A stretch of DNA of 20,937 nucleotides. Origin: DATKGP01 sp035510775 (GTDB lineage: Bacteria; Patescibacteriota; UBA1384; 2-12-FULL-50-11). The notes beneath the pieces are model-generated. The model saw nothing but the letters and a program-made list of their open reading frames with translations. It had not been told where the DNA came from and ran no database searches. A program made the translations under genes and the position numbers. The stretch covers positions 1 to 20,937 of the forward strand of contig DATKGP010000002.1 in NCBI GenBank assembly GCA_035510775.1, in the 5' to 3' direction. Every line of letters begins with the position of its first letter. Position 1 is the first letter of the stretch. Positions 1 through 7,617 of this stretch are shown here, one piece after another.

Positions 1-416
1 GGGAGAAGGAGAGCGTCCTGTCGATTTACCTAACCAACCGAAAACACACCCAAGCCGAGCCAATTTCTGCCGAGTCGGCCGAGGGCGCTGACGAGCTATA
101 CAAAGCTGGTCTTTTCGACCAAGCGGCTAAAAGCTACGAACAATTAATTAAAAAGGCACCCAAGAATTCCCAGGCCTACGCTGGGCTTGGCAAGGTTTAT
201 ATTCAGCAAAGCAAATTCGAGCAGGCGGCGGGAGTGCTGCATCAGGCGATACGCTACAATCCGACCACCCCGTCTCACTACGCCAATCTTGGCATTGCCC
301 TGTTGGGTCTGAAAGATTATCCGGAGGCGGCCAAGGCCTTTGAGCAAGCTTTGAAACTACGACCGGACAACCAACGCTATCAACAGCTCTATCAGCTAGC
401 CAAAAAAGGCGGCTAG
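1..416 (+). CDS. TPR-repeat protein, 3' end only
   Basis: The reading frame is open from base 3 to the TAG at 414-416 with no start required inside the window, so this is the C-terminal part of a longer protein; a shorter start at 234 would cut through a repeat. Three helix-turn-helix repeats of TPR type are visible. The first begins around ADELYKAGLFDQAAKSYEQ, the second around QAYAGLGKVYIQQSKFEQAA, and the third around HYANLGIALLGLKDYPEAA. They carry the usual small residue at position 8, Gly/Ala at position 20 and Pro near position 32. TPR arrays are protein-binding scaffolds; the partner cannot be told from this fragment. Its stop overlaps the stop of the convergent yraN-like gene in a shared CTAG. 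Confidence 0.85.
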   Translation, partial: EKESVLSIYLTNRKHTQAEPISAESAEGADELYKAGLFDQAAKSYEQLIKKAPKNSQAYAGLGKVYIQQSKFEQAAGVLHQAIRYNPTTPSHYANLGIALLGLKDYPEAAKAFEQALKLRPDNQRYQQLYQLAKKGG

Positions 417-766
417 AAAAGTATCCCGGGAATGTGTTCGGCAATCGGCCGGCTGTTGGCTTGGTCGATAACCACCGCGTCGACTCTTACGTCTTCGGTC
501 TGATATTCGTTTTGGAGCTCGCGAGCCAAAAGTAATAATTTCCGCTGTTTGGTCGGAGTAATCATCTCGATGGCCGCGCCTTGGTCGAGGTTGGTTTTCG
601 TTTTAACCTCGACAATTATTAGAGTTGTTCCGTCGAGCGCCAGGATGTCGATCTCACCGATTTTAGTTCTTTTGTTCTTCTGGAGAATCTGCAGTCCCCG
701 GCTCTTGAGGAGTCGGCTCGCCAGCTGCTCCCCCATCTTCCCTAGCCGTTGGCGTTGTAGTGTCAT
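413..766 (-). CDS. yraN: YraN/UPF0102 family protein (endonuclease-like fold)
   Basis: 117 residues from the ATG at 766, the usual length for UPF0102. The family signature is clear: an RLGKMGEQLASRLLKSRG helix, then KIGEIDILALDGTTLIIVEVKTK, which is the G-E-I-D-(x)n-E-V-K core of the PD-(D/E)XK nuclease fold (Asp and the ExK pair visible), then KQRKLLLLA. The biochemical role of the family is not firmly established. The frame stays open upstream to 979, but that part is lysine/arginine-rich shadow coding of the bL19 tail, so I place the start at 766, where homologous sequence begins. Even so it overlaps rplS out of frame by 104 bases (663-766). It is last in the rpmA-rplS-yraN run, and its stop shares CTAG with the convergent TPR gene. 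An ATG at 736 is a possible alternative start. Confidence 0.85.
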   Translation of the reverse strand: MTLQRQRLGKMGEQLASRLLKSRGLQILQKNKRTKIGEIDILALDGTTLIIVEVKTKTNLDQGAAIEMITPTKQRKLLLLARELQNEYQTEDVRVDAVVIDQANSRPIAEHIPGILF

Positions 767-1238
767 CGGCTTCAGCTTCGCCTTTTTCTTCTTCCGGCGC
801 AACTTCCGCCTTGGATTCGTGCTCTTCTTCTTTCTGGATATCGGCCTTTTCTTCGGCGATTTCCTCCCAGACTGTACCGGCGACATTTTTATCTTTAAGT
901 TTAAACTTAGACGACAGGGCATACTGGCGGACGAAGTTGAGCCGGGCTTTGCGGACTTTTCCAGATTTGACTCGCTCAATTTTCAGCATCCATGGTGAGT
1001 GAATAGGAAAAGTCCGTTCGACGCCAACGCCGGAAACAACTTTACGAACTGTAAAGCTGCCCTGCAGGCTTTGACCAGCCTTGGTGGCGATTACTAGTCC
1101 GGCGAAGACCTGGACACGTTCTTTGTTGCCCTCGCGAATGCGGTAGCTAACCTTGACGGTGTCACCGACACGAACATCAGCCTGACTCTTTTTGAGCTGG
1201 CTCTTGGTTACGGTATTAATGAGTTCTTCTCGGTTCAT
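663..1238 (-). CDS. rplS: Large ribosomal subunit protein bL19 with acidic C-terminal extension
   Basis: Residues 1 to about 116 are a standard bL19, including VRVGDTVKVSYRIREGNKER, QVFAGLVIA and GVGVERTFPIHSPWMLKIE. bL19 sits at the 30S-50S interface. After the basic core comes a roughly 75-residue tail very rich in Glu, Ala, Pro and Thr (EEIAEEKADIQKEEE onward), which ordinary bL19 of about 115 residues lacks. The tail is probably disordered. Its last third is encoded on the same DNA as the N-terminus of the downstream yraN-like gene in another frame. The ATG overlaps the rpmA stop as ATGA (1235-1238), which indicates translational coupling. Confidence 0.95.
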   Translation of the reverse strand: MNREELINTVTKSQLKKSQADVRVGDTVKVSYRIREGNKERVQVFAGLVIATKAGQSLQGSFTVRKVVSGVGVERTFPIHSPWMLKIERVKSGKVRKARLNFVRQYALSSKFKLKDKNVAGTVWEEIAEEKADIQKEEEHESKAEVAPEEEKGEAEADDTTTPTAREDGGAAGEPTPQEPGTADSPEEQKN

Positions 1239-1522
1239 TGTTTGACCGCCGGGGCAACGCTGACAAAAGTTTTAGTGCCGTGATGACCCGAGTGGGATTT
1301 GACCGCTCGGCGTTGGAAGGTGACCACGCCATCTTTGGTGGCAAAGATCGTATCGTCACCCGCCAGGCTGACGTTTTGGCCGACGTAAAACTTACTGCCG
1401 CGCTGGCGAATAATAATGCCGCCGCGTTTGACATTTTCGCCACCATAAACCTTAACGCCCAAGCGTTTAGATTGAGAATCGCGACCGTTTTTACTAGAAC
1501 CTTTTGCTTTTGTTGAAGCCAT
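1235..1522 (-). CDS. rpmA: Large ribosomal subunit protein bL27
   Basis: 95 residues with the classic bL27 start (GSSKNGRDSQSKRLGVKVYGGENVKRGGIIIRQRG, given here as one stretch interrupted only by the family's usual variation). The flexible N-terminus of bL27 reaches toward the peptidyl-transferase centre. The N-terminus begins directly with MASTKAKGSS, without the cleavable extension that Firmicutes bL27 carries. The usual partner rplU (bL21) is not next to it; instead rplS follows with a 4-base overlap. A good promoter lies immediately upstream (1532-1561). Confidence 0.96.
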   Translation of the reverse strand: MASTKAKGSSKNGRDSQSKRLGVKVYGGENVKRGGIIIRQRGSKFYVGQNVSLAGDDTIFATKDGVVTFQRRAVKSHSGHHGTKTFVSVAPAVKQ

Positions 1523-1561
1523 TACTCAGGTAGTATACCTCGAATGTCTTACCGAGGTCAA
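1523..1561 (-). promoter_or_regulatory. Promoter of rpmA-rplS-yraN
   Basis: On the minus strand: TTGACC (1556-1561), an 18-base spacer, TATACT (1532-1537), then 9 bases to the ATG of rpmA. Both boxes are close to sigma70-type consensus. The predicted 5' leader is only about 2-3 bases and has no room for a Shine-Dalgarno, so translation would be leaderless or nearly so. Confidence 0.7.
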
Positions 1562-1716
1562 GAAGTATGGCAGCAAATTTACAATTATCAATTAGCAATT
1601 TTCAACTAATTATCAAGAATCAATTATCAATCAGAACGGAACTGAAAATTGAAATATTGAAAATTAAATGAGAATTGAAAATTGAAAAATGAAAAATGAA
1701 AATTGGTTTTGCCATT
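1562..1716. repeat. AT-rich degenerate intergenic repeat between rpmA and dnaE
   Basis: The 228-base gap between divergent rpmA and dnaE holds no gene. It has repeated variants of CAATTATCAATTAGCAATTTTCAA in the left half and ATTGAAAATTG / GAAAAATGAAAAATG in the right half; the two halves are roughly inverted relative to each other. A related tract with the shared core AATTAAATGARAATTG lies at 15090-15146. The origin could be a degenerate interspersed repeat. No convincing dnaE promoter is visible at the downstream edge. Confidence 0.6.
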
Positions 1717-1750
1717 ACAAATAAGCTCTTAAAATGGTAATTGTTTAGTA

Positions 1751-4700
1751 ATGGCAAGAAGACCTTTTGTTCATCTTCACGTTCACTCGCACTACTCTTT
1801 ACTCGATGGCTTGGGTAAGGTACCGGAGTTAGTGGCTCGCGCCAAAGAATTGGAGATGCCGGCTCTGGCGCTGACCGATCACGGCGTTCTGCACGGCGCC
1901 ATCGAGTTTTATCAAGAGTGCCAGAAGGCCGGGATTAAGCCAATTATCGGCCAGGAAGCCTATATCGCCTCGCGAGGAATGACGGAAAAGACCGCCGGCG
2001 TCGACAAATCTTTCCACTTGCTAATTCTAGCCAAAAATTACCAGGGCTATCGCAACCTCATCAAGCTGACTTCGGCCGCCCACCTCGAAGGATATTATTA
2101 CAAGCCTCGAATCGATCTGGATTTTTTGAGCCGGCACCGCGAAGGCTTAATTGTCTCCAGCGGCTGCCTGGCTTCAGAAATTTCTCGGCTAATTCTTGAT
2201 CGTAGGCTTGAGGAAGCGGAGAAACTGGCCGCTACTTACCAGGAAATTTTGGGCAAGGACCATTATTATCTCGAGCTTCAGCACCATCCGTCGATTGACG
2301 AGCAGCAGGTGGTCAACCAGCACGTCCGGCAAATAGCCCAAAAACTTAAAATCCCGATGATTGTCACCAACGACACCCACTACGTCCACACCGACGACCG
2401 AGTGACTCACGATTTGCTGGTTTGCATCCAAACGGGCAAATTCGTCAGTGATACCAACCGAATGATTTACACCGGCGATTTCTCCCTGAAACCAGTCAAC
2501 GAGATTGCCGAGGCCTTTCCCGACCTACCCGAAGTCATCGACAACACCGTCAAAATCGCCGATATGGTCGATTTGAATATTCCTTTAGGTCATCACCAGC
2601 TGCCCAAGTTTCCTTTGCCTGAAGGCGAAACCGAGGAATCGTACCTGCGAAAAATATGCGAGGAAGGGCTGCACAAACGCTACACAAAAATAACTCAAGA
2701 GATTCGGGATCGTTTCAACTATGAAATCGACATGATTATTAAGATGGGTTTCCCGGGTTATTTCTTGATTGTGGCTGATTTTATCAAGCACGCTAAAGAG
2801 AAGGGCATCTACGTCGGGCCGGGTCGCGGTTCGGCCGCCGGGTCGCTCTTGGCCTATATTACCGGCATTACCAACATCGACCCGTTAAAATACAGCCTGC
2901 TCTTTGAGCGCTTCCTAGACTTGAACCGCGTTACCTTGCCAGATATCGACATGGACTTTGAGGACACTCGGCGCAAAGAAGTTATTGATTATGTCCGCGA
3001 GAAATACGGCGACGACCACGTGGCCGGGGTGATTACTTTCGGAACCATCATGGCTCGAGCGGCGGTCCGCGACGTCGGCCGAGTCACCGGTGTGCCGTAC
3101 AGCCAAGTTGATGCGATCGCCAAGGTCGTTCCTCAACCCGTCCAGGGTCGTCATATTCCGCTGGCTCGATCAGTTCACGACGCTCCCGAACTGAAACAAA
3201 TTTACGACAACGACGCCGAGGCCAAGCAGCTATTGGACGCCGCCATGAAACTCGAGGGCACGATTCGCCACGCCTCCCAGCATGCCTGCGCCATCGTTAT
3301 TTCCCGCGAGCCGCTCGACCATTACACCGCCGTTCAGGCCGCTCAAGGCGGCGATGTTCACCAAGTTACTCAATACTCGATGGATCCAATCGATAAAATT
3401 GGCCTCTTAAAAATGGACTTTCTGGGTCTGAAAAACCTAACGGTCATGCACGGCGCTGTCGATATCATAGAGGCCGTCCACGGAAAAAAGGTCGATATCT
3501 ACGGCCTACCGCTCGACGACCCAAGAACTTTCGAACTTTTTAGTAAGGGCGAATGTACAGGTGTGTTCCAAATGGAATCCGCCGGAATGAAGCGTTATGT
3601 GCGCGAGCTAAGACCGACTAAGTTCGAGGATATCATCGCTATGGTGGCTTTGTACCGACCTGGCCCGATTCAATGGATTCAGAGTTTTGTGGATCGCAAA
3701 AACGGCAAAGAGAAGATCGAGTATATGCATCCGCTGGCCAAAAAGGCTCTGGAAGAAACCTACGGTATCCCCGTCTATCAAGAGCAGGTGATGCAACTGT
3801 CCAAAGATATGTGCGGCCTGACCGGCAGCGAGGCCGACACTCTCCGCAAGGCTATCGGTAAAAAAATACCCAAGCTCATGAAGGAGATGAAGGAAAAGTT
3901 CATCGCCGGGGCAATTAAGAACGGGGTAACCGAGACCAAGGCCAGAGAGATTTGGAACCAGTTGGAAGATTTCGCCGCCTACTGTTTCAACAAGAGCCAC
4001 GCCGCCTGCTACGCCTTAATTGCCTTTCAGACCGCCTACCTCAAGGCCCATTACCCCGAATGTTTTATGGCCGCCCTGATGACCAGCGACCTCGACGATA
4101 TCGACCGATTATCGATTGAAATCGCCGAAGCCGAACATATGGGCTTGAAAGTTGTGCCGCCAGATATTAACGAGTCGTTCTCGGATTTTGCCGTGGTCAA
4201 AGACGCCGCCTCGATTCGTTTTGGTTTGGGTGGGATTAAGAACGTCGGCAACGTCGTCGCCAAGGCGATTGTTAAGGAGCGCAAGACCAACGGCGAGTAT
4301 CGGTCGCTCGAAGAATTCCTCCAGCGGAATAGCAGCGTTCTCAATAAAAAAGTCCTGGAGAATATGGTTAAAGCCGGGGCGCTCGACCGGTTCGCCCCGC
4401 GAGCTTCTCTCTACGCCGGGTTGGAATTATTGGTCAAGTTCGCCGCCGGCTCGAACAACGGTTCAGCCGACCAAATGTCTATTTTTGCCGAATCAGACCA
4501 GAAGAACGCCCTAAGTAAACTCGATCTGCCGACTGGCACGACCGATTCCAAAGACTTTCTCCTTTGGGAGAAGGAGCTGCTCGGCATATATCTTTCCGAC
4601 CACCCACTGAAGCGTTACAGCGAGAAGCTGGCTCAGTCCTGCCGGCCAATCAACGAGCTAACCACCGCCGACGCCAACAAAACCGTCCGAATTGGCGGAC

Positions 4701-5227
4701 TTGTTACTAGCGTCAAAAAAATTACCACCAAAAATAATCAGATGATGGCCTTCGCCCAAATCGAAGACCTGACCGGCAGTAGCGAGCTAATTGTCTTTCC
4801 AAACCTTTACGCCGCCGATCCCAACCAGTGGTTGGCCGACAAGATGATCGTCGCCCAAGGCAAAGTCTCCGACAAGGACGGGATACCCAAGGTTTTGGTC
4901 GATACTGTCTGGCCAATTGATGACGTCGGTATTCCTACTGGCGAACCAGTCCAGAATGGTAACGGTTTCGGCAACGGCCGCTACCAACCCAAAAGTGCCG
5001 GGGAGGCTCCGGTAATTAAAAGTAACGGAATTTTCTCCATCGAGCTGCTTGGTAACGTCGGCAAAGACAAAATCCAAAAACTGCGTGAGCTGCTTAAAGC
5101 TAACCCCGGCTCAACACCAGTCGAGCTAAGAGTGCTTCAAAATGGCCAGACAAAAATTGTCTCGACTAATTTATCGATTAAAAAGTCCGAAGAACTAGAG
5201 GAAGATGTTCTCAATCTAGTAGGTTGA
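1751..5227 (+). CDS. dnaE: DNA polymerase III alpha subunit with intact PHP domain
   Basis: 1158 residues, typical of DnaE1, the replicative polymerase. The PHP domain is at the N-terminus with H8, H10, D19, H44, E69, H89 and the D208-x-H210 pair all present. This metal-site set is retained in bacteria where PHP is thought to proofread (known from Thermus), and is degraded in E. coli. The catalytic palm aspartates are D398 and D400 (PDIDMDFE) and D556 (KMDFLGL). A clamp-binding motif QMSIF is at 908-912, and an OB-fold near 970-1050 begins VRIGGLVTSVKK. No DnaQ-type exonuclease gene is visible nearby. ATG at 1751 is followed at once by the conserved PHP start; no Shine-Dalgarno precedes it. 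The stop is TGA. Confidence 0.98.
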   Translation: MARRPFVHLHVHSHYSLLDGLGKVPELVARAKELEMPALALTDHGVLHGAIEFYQECQKAGIKPIIGQEAYIASRGMTEKTAGVDKSFHLLILAKNYQGYRNLIKLTSAAHLEGYYYKPRIDLDFLSRHREGLIVSSGCLASEISRLILDRRLEEAEKLAATYQEILGKDHYYLELQHHPSIDEQQVVNQHVRQIAQKLKIPMIVTNDTHYVHTDDRVTHDLLVCIQTGKFVSDTNRMIYTGDFSLKPVNEIAEAFPDLPEVIDNTVKIADMVDLNIPLGHHQLPKFPLPEGETEESYLRKICEEGLHKRYTKITQEIRDRFNYEIDMIIKMGFPGYFLIVADFIKHAKEKGIYVGPGRGSAAGSLLAYITGITNIDPLKYSLLFERFLDLNRVTLPDIDMDFEDTRRKEVIDYVREKYGDDHVAGVITFGTIMARAAVRDVGRVTGVPYSQVDAIAKVVPQPVQGRHIPLARSVHDAPELKQIYDNDAEAKQLLDAAMKLEGTIRHASQHACAIVISREPLDHYTAVQAAQGGDVHQVTQYSMDPIDKIGLLKMDFLGLKNLTVMHGAVDIIEAVHGKKVDIYGLPLDDPRTFELFSKGECTGVFQMESAGMKRYVRELRPTKFEDIIAMVALYRPGPIQWIQSFVDRKNGKEKIEYMHPLAKKALEETYGIPVYQEQVMQLSKDMCGLTGSEADTLRKAIGKKIPKLMKEMKEKFIAGAIKNGVTETKAREIWNQLEDFAAYCFNKSHAACYALIAFQTAYLKAHYPECFMAALMTSDLDDIDRLSIEIAEAEHMGLKVVPPDINESFSDFAVVKDAASIRFGLGGIKNVGNVVAKAIVKERKTNGEYRSLEEFLQRNSSVLNKKVLENMVKAGALDRFAPRASLYAGLELLVKFAAGSNNGSADQMSIFAESDQKNALSKLDLPTGTTDSKDFLLWEKELLGIYLSDHPLKRYSEKLAQSCRPINELTTADANKTVRIGGLVTSVKKITTKNNQMMAFAQIEDLTGSSELIVFPNLYAADPNQWLADKMIVAQGKVSDKDGIPKVLVDTVWPIDDVGIPTGEPVQNGNGFGNGRYQPKSAGEAPVIKSNGIFSIELLGNVGKDKIQKLRELLKANPGSTPVELRVLQNGQTKIVSTNLSIKKSEELEEDVLNLVG

Positions 5228-5246
5228 GAACAAAACCCTAAATTCT

Positions 5247-5339
5247 AAACTCTAAATCCTAAACAAATTCGAAACTCAAAATTCTAAATTCAAAACATAG
5301 CTTTATTAGAATTTTGTATTTTGAGCTTGTTTAGAGTTT
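5247..5339. repeat. Nested inverted repeat between convergent dnaE and PH gene
   Basis: The 139-base gap is AT-rich and made of TAAATTCTAAAC-like units. Two nested pairs can be read: an inner perfect 11-bp stem (5277-5287 with 5306-5316, loop 18) and an outer 10-bp stem (5247-5256 with 5330-5339). Because both flanking genes end here, it could act as a bidirectional transcription terminator. It also resembles the short degenerate intergenic repeats common in candidate-phyla genomes. Confidence 0.6.
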
Positions 5340-5366
5340 CGTGCTTAGTGCTTAGAATTTTATCGG

Positions 5367-5891
5367 TTAGACTTGACGAACTGGCCGAACCGAAGGATTT
5401 GCTCGGAGTTTATGCTGGGCTTGAACTATTTGCTGCTGAAGGTCGTAGGGGTCGGCCACATCTTCGAGATCCATCTGACCGGAGTCGGAGGAGGCGGTTT
5501 TAATTTTGACTTTGCCAAAATTTAGCAAGGTATGAATCGGTCCGGCAATTTCGGTAGTAATCTCTTGGATGCGATCGAGTTCGGTCTCCGATATCAATCG
5601 TTTGAACAAATTAATCTGATCAATCTTAATCACACGTTGGTCGGTAATAATATAGAGACCATTATTCCAGAGAAAGGCTTGGTATAAAGTATAAAGGCCG
5701 CCGATAATCAAAGCCGAAATAACAGAGATCGAACCGGTTCTTGAAGCGCCGAAAAACCAGAAGACGGCCACCACCAGCAGAATTAAGATCAGCCAACAAA
5801 TCGGGATGCCTATCAACAACCAGGGGTGACACTTGGCAACTAAAGCAACTTGTTCGTCGGGCCGTTTACCGCGAAACTCTACCTCGTCCAT
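5367..5891 (-). CDS. Membrane-anchored bacterial PH-domain (bPH2-like) protein
   Basis: 174 residues. A short cytoplasmic N-terminus is followed by two hydrophobic segments (about residues 22-47 and 54-73), then a bPH2/YdbT-type domain. The domain's signature is visible as GLYIITDQRVIKID, a helix-preceding LDRIQEI and a GKVKIKTASS strand. Members of this family are membrane proteins of poorly defined function. The ATG abuts the stop codon of the upstream sugar-phosphate transferase gene with no spacer, so the two are surely co-transcribed after ndk. The basic C-terminal tail (about residues 155-174) is unassigned. Confidence 0.8.
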   Translation of the reverse strand: MDEVEFRGKRPDEQVALVAKCHPWLLIGIPICWLILILLVVAVFWFFGASRTGSISVISALIIGGLYTLYQAFLWNNGLYIITDQRVIKIDQINLFKRLISETELDRIQEITTEIAGPIHTLLNFGKVKIKTASSDSGQMDLEDVADPYDLQQQIVQAQHKLRANPSVRPVRQV

Positions 5892-6965
5892 TTACGTATT
5901 TTGTGGCTCGGGCAAAGTGGCGGCCTTTTTTCGCAAGGCCCAGCTGTAGTAGGCGACCAGAGCCGCCATCAGAATCAGGGCGACCGCCCCGGCGGTGATT
6001 TTGCCGGCTGTCTGAGTATTTAATGCCACCAGGCCAAGAGCTAAACTGGCGACGTAGTAAACCAAATCAATCTGCCAACGTTTCATTCCCAAAGCCATTA
6101 GTTTATGGGGTAGATGCCGCTGATCGGCCTTAAACGGCGATTGATGGGCGAAGATACGAGCAAAGAAAACCACAATCGCGTCCAAAAACGGAATCGCCAG
6201 AACCAAGAAAGCTGTGGCCACCTTGCCGCCAGAGATGATGGCGATAACGCCGATGAGGAAACCAATTAGAATCGCCCCGGTTTCGCCCAGGAAAGCCTTG
6301 CGCTTGGAGAAGTTGTGAGGCAAAAAACCGACGATTGCTCCGAAAACGATAATTGCCAGCAAGGCGTTGGCTGGCTGATCGACGTGCGGGCTAATCGAAA
6401 GATAGTAAAGCACGGCCAGGCTAATAGAGGCCACGCCACCGGAGAGACCGTCGATGCTATCGAGCCAGTTGACGGCGTTGGCAATGACAACCAGCCAAAC
6501 CACGACAAACAACGGTGCGAGGTTGCCCAAAATAAAATGCGGGCCGAACGGGTTAGAAATCCAGGGGATGCTGATGCCAAAATAGACGACCAAACTGGCG
6601 GCAATAATTTGGAAAATCAGACGGATTATCGGACTTAGCCCGCGGAAGTCATCGACCAAGCTGACCGCCGCCAAAATAATCATTGCGGCAATTAGGCCGA
6701 AAAGATTGCGGTCGATGCCCAAGAACTTATCGGCGCTAAAAGATAGTAAATCTGGCTTAAGCCCAACGATTGCCAGGACGACGAGCAGGACGGCCGCGAA
6801 GATAGCGATCCCGCCGATTCGCGGCGTAGGATCCTGGTGAACGTCGCGATCCCTGACCTCGGCCATAAAGATTTGGCGCCTTTTGGCCCAGCTAATTAGA
6901 TAATCAGTCAGAAAGTAGCTGATTATGCCTGCGCAACCTGCCCCGATGAAAACCGCTGTGGCCAT
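5892..6965 (-). CDS. MraY/WecA-type polyprenyl-phosphate sugar-1-phosphate transferase (GT4)
   Basis: 357 residues, about 10-11 hydrophobic segments. The family transfers a sugar-1-phosphate, typically GlcNAc-1-P or a related HexNAc, to a polyprenyl-phosphate at the inner membrane face. The motifs come in the expected order: DPTPRIGGIAIF near residue 46; the Asp-Asp pair in VSLVDDFRGLSP; NAVNWLDSIDGLSGG with the catalytic-loop Asp; FLGETGAILIGF, where the more usual GD is GE; and the HLPHKLMALG histidine motif. The DPTPRIGG and HLPHKL forms favour the WecA/TagO side over MraY. The role is therefore more likely cell-surface glycan synthesis than peptidoglycan. It lies 25 bases after ndk, with GGAG just ahead of its ATG. 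Confidence 0.88.
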   Translation of the reverse strand: MATAVFIGAGCAGIISYFLTDYLISWAKRRQIFMAEVRDRDVHQDPTPRIGGIAIFAAVLLVVLAIVGLKPDLLSFSADKFLGIDRNLFGLIAAMIILAAVSLVDDFRGLSPIIRLIFQIIAASLVVYFGISIPWISNPFGPHFILGNLAPLFVVVWLVVIANAVNWLDSIDGLSGGVASISLAVLYYLSISPHVDQPANALLAIIVFGAIVGFLPHNFSKRKAFLGETGAILIGFLIGVIAIISGGKVATAFLVLAIPFLDAIVVFFARIFAHQSPFKADQRHLPHKLMALGMKRWQIDLVYYVASLALGLVALNTQTAGKITAGAVALILMAALVAYYSWALRKKAATLPEPQNT

Positions 6966-6990
6966 AACTCCATATTAGCCGATTCTTCGA

Positions 6991-7485
6991 CTAAATCACG
7001 TGTTTGTCGTGAACCGATTGATACGAACAGATTTCACCTTCGCCAAACCAGAGTTTCAGTTCGTTTTCGGCGTCGCTCAAGTTCGATGAAGCGTGGACGA
7101 CGTTTTTAATGCCGATATTGTGTGCGTCGGCGTAGGCGTAGCTGATGTGGGAGAAATCGCCTCGGATTGTTCCGGGCGGAGCTTCTTTTGGTTGGGTCGG
7201 CCCGACCATCTTGCGGACTAATTCAATTGCCTCAACACCTTCGAGGGCAATCGCCACCACCGGCCCGGTCGAGAGCATCTCCACCATAAACTGCCGGACT
7301 TTTTCGCCGCGGCGGACGGTAATATCTTCGGTGTAATGCTTCTTGGCAAATTCGGCGTCGGGGCAAGTCAGTTTCATCCCGACGATTTTCAAGCCAGCCT
7401 GCTCAAAGCGGGCAAGAATCTGTCCAACCAAGCCTCGTTCAACACCGTCAGGCTTAATTAAGACCAGAGTTTTTTCTAATTCCAT
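6991..7485 (-). CDS. ndk: Nucleoside-diphosphate kinase
   Basis: 164 residues. It balances NTP pools by phosphate transfer through an active-site histidine. The N-terminus KTLVLIKPDGVERGLVGQIL is textbook. The catalytic histidine is H131 in NVVHASSN, and the substrate-loop residues (RRGEKVRQF, GTIRGDF) are present. In most family members the histidine is followed by (G/A)SD; here the Asp is replaced by Ser-Asn, a mild oddity. It is about 20 residues longer than E. coli Ndk because of a C-terminal extension (FGEGEICSYQSVHDKH), as in archaeal-like forms. It heads the ndk - transferase - PH operon and has its own leaderless-type promoter. Confidence 0.97.
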   Translation of the reverse strand: MELEKTLVLIKPDGVERGLVGQILARFEQAGLKIVGMKLTCPDAEFAKKHYTEDITVRRGEKVRQFMVEMLSTGPVVAIALEGVEAIELVRKMVGPTQPKEAPPGTIRGDFSHISYAYADAHNIGIKNVVHASSNLSDAENELKLWFGEGEICSYQSVHDKHVI

Positions 7486-7520
7486 TTTCGAATTGTACTA
7501 CATCATTGCTCTGGAACAAA
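7486..7520 (-). promoter_or_regulatory. Leaderless-type promoter of ndk
   Basis: Minus strand: TTTGTT (7515-7520), a 17-base spacer, TACAAT (7492-7497), six bases, then the ATG of ndk at 7485. With the -10 ending six bases before ATG, transcription would start at the A of ATG. No Shine-Dalgarno is present. Confidence 0.6.
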
Positions 7521-7552
7521 TTCGCCACCAATACCAATTCATTCCACCAAAC

Positions 7553-7617
7553 CCTTGCTAATCGTTTTTTTTTTGCGATTCTGTATATATGTCACGGTTA
7601 CCAACGCCGGGAGGAGA
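7553..7617 (+). repeat. Cassette leader repeat, copy 1 (10-T form)
   Basis: From the AATCG at 7560 to 7617 this is identical to 15974-16030, apart from one T in a homopolymer (10 T here at 7565-7574, 9 T in copy 2). The similarity extends left to CCTTG at 7553 with two mismatches. The block spans the upstream region, the start codon and the first nine codons. The T-run sits in the loop of a short inverted repeat, AATCG / CGATT. Confidence 0.9.
7555..7588 (+). promoter_or_regulatory. Candidate leaderless promoter of beta-helix gene, T-run in spacer
   Basis: TTGCTA (7555-7560), a 16-base spacer that contains ten consecutive T, GATTCT (7577-7582), six bases, ATG (7589). The -10 is poor but keeps the A at position 2 and T at position 6, and the six-base distance to ATG matches the other promoters in this window. 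The lack of any upstream Shine-Dalgarno fits a leaderless start. Confidence 0.5.

Noticed and set aside
767..979. N-terminal extension of the yraN-like frame
   Set aside because: The extension is lysine/arginine-rich shadow of the bL19 acidic tail and has no family similarity; the UPF0102 homology begins at the ATG at 766.
549..998. Plus-strand frames across rplS/yraN and other housekeeping genes
   Set aside because: They are shadows in genes with clear family matches on the other strand and show biased, low-complexity translations.
7560..7580. AATCG - T-run - CGATT as an intrinsic terminator
   Set aside because: The T-run is in the loop, not after the stem, and the stem is only five base pairs with two G-C pairs.
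7609..7617. Strong Shine-Dalgarno-like GGGAGGAGA inside codons 7-9 of both modular genes
   Set aside because: No in-frame start codon follows at a suitable distance, and starting later would remove the conserved module. It simply encodes Gly-Gly-Asp.
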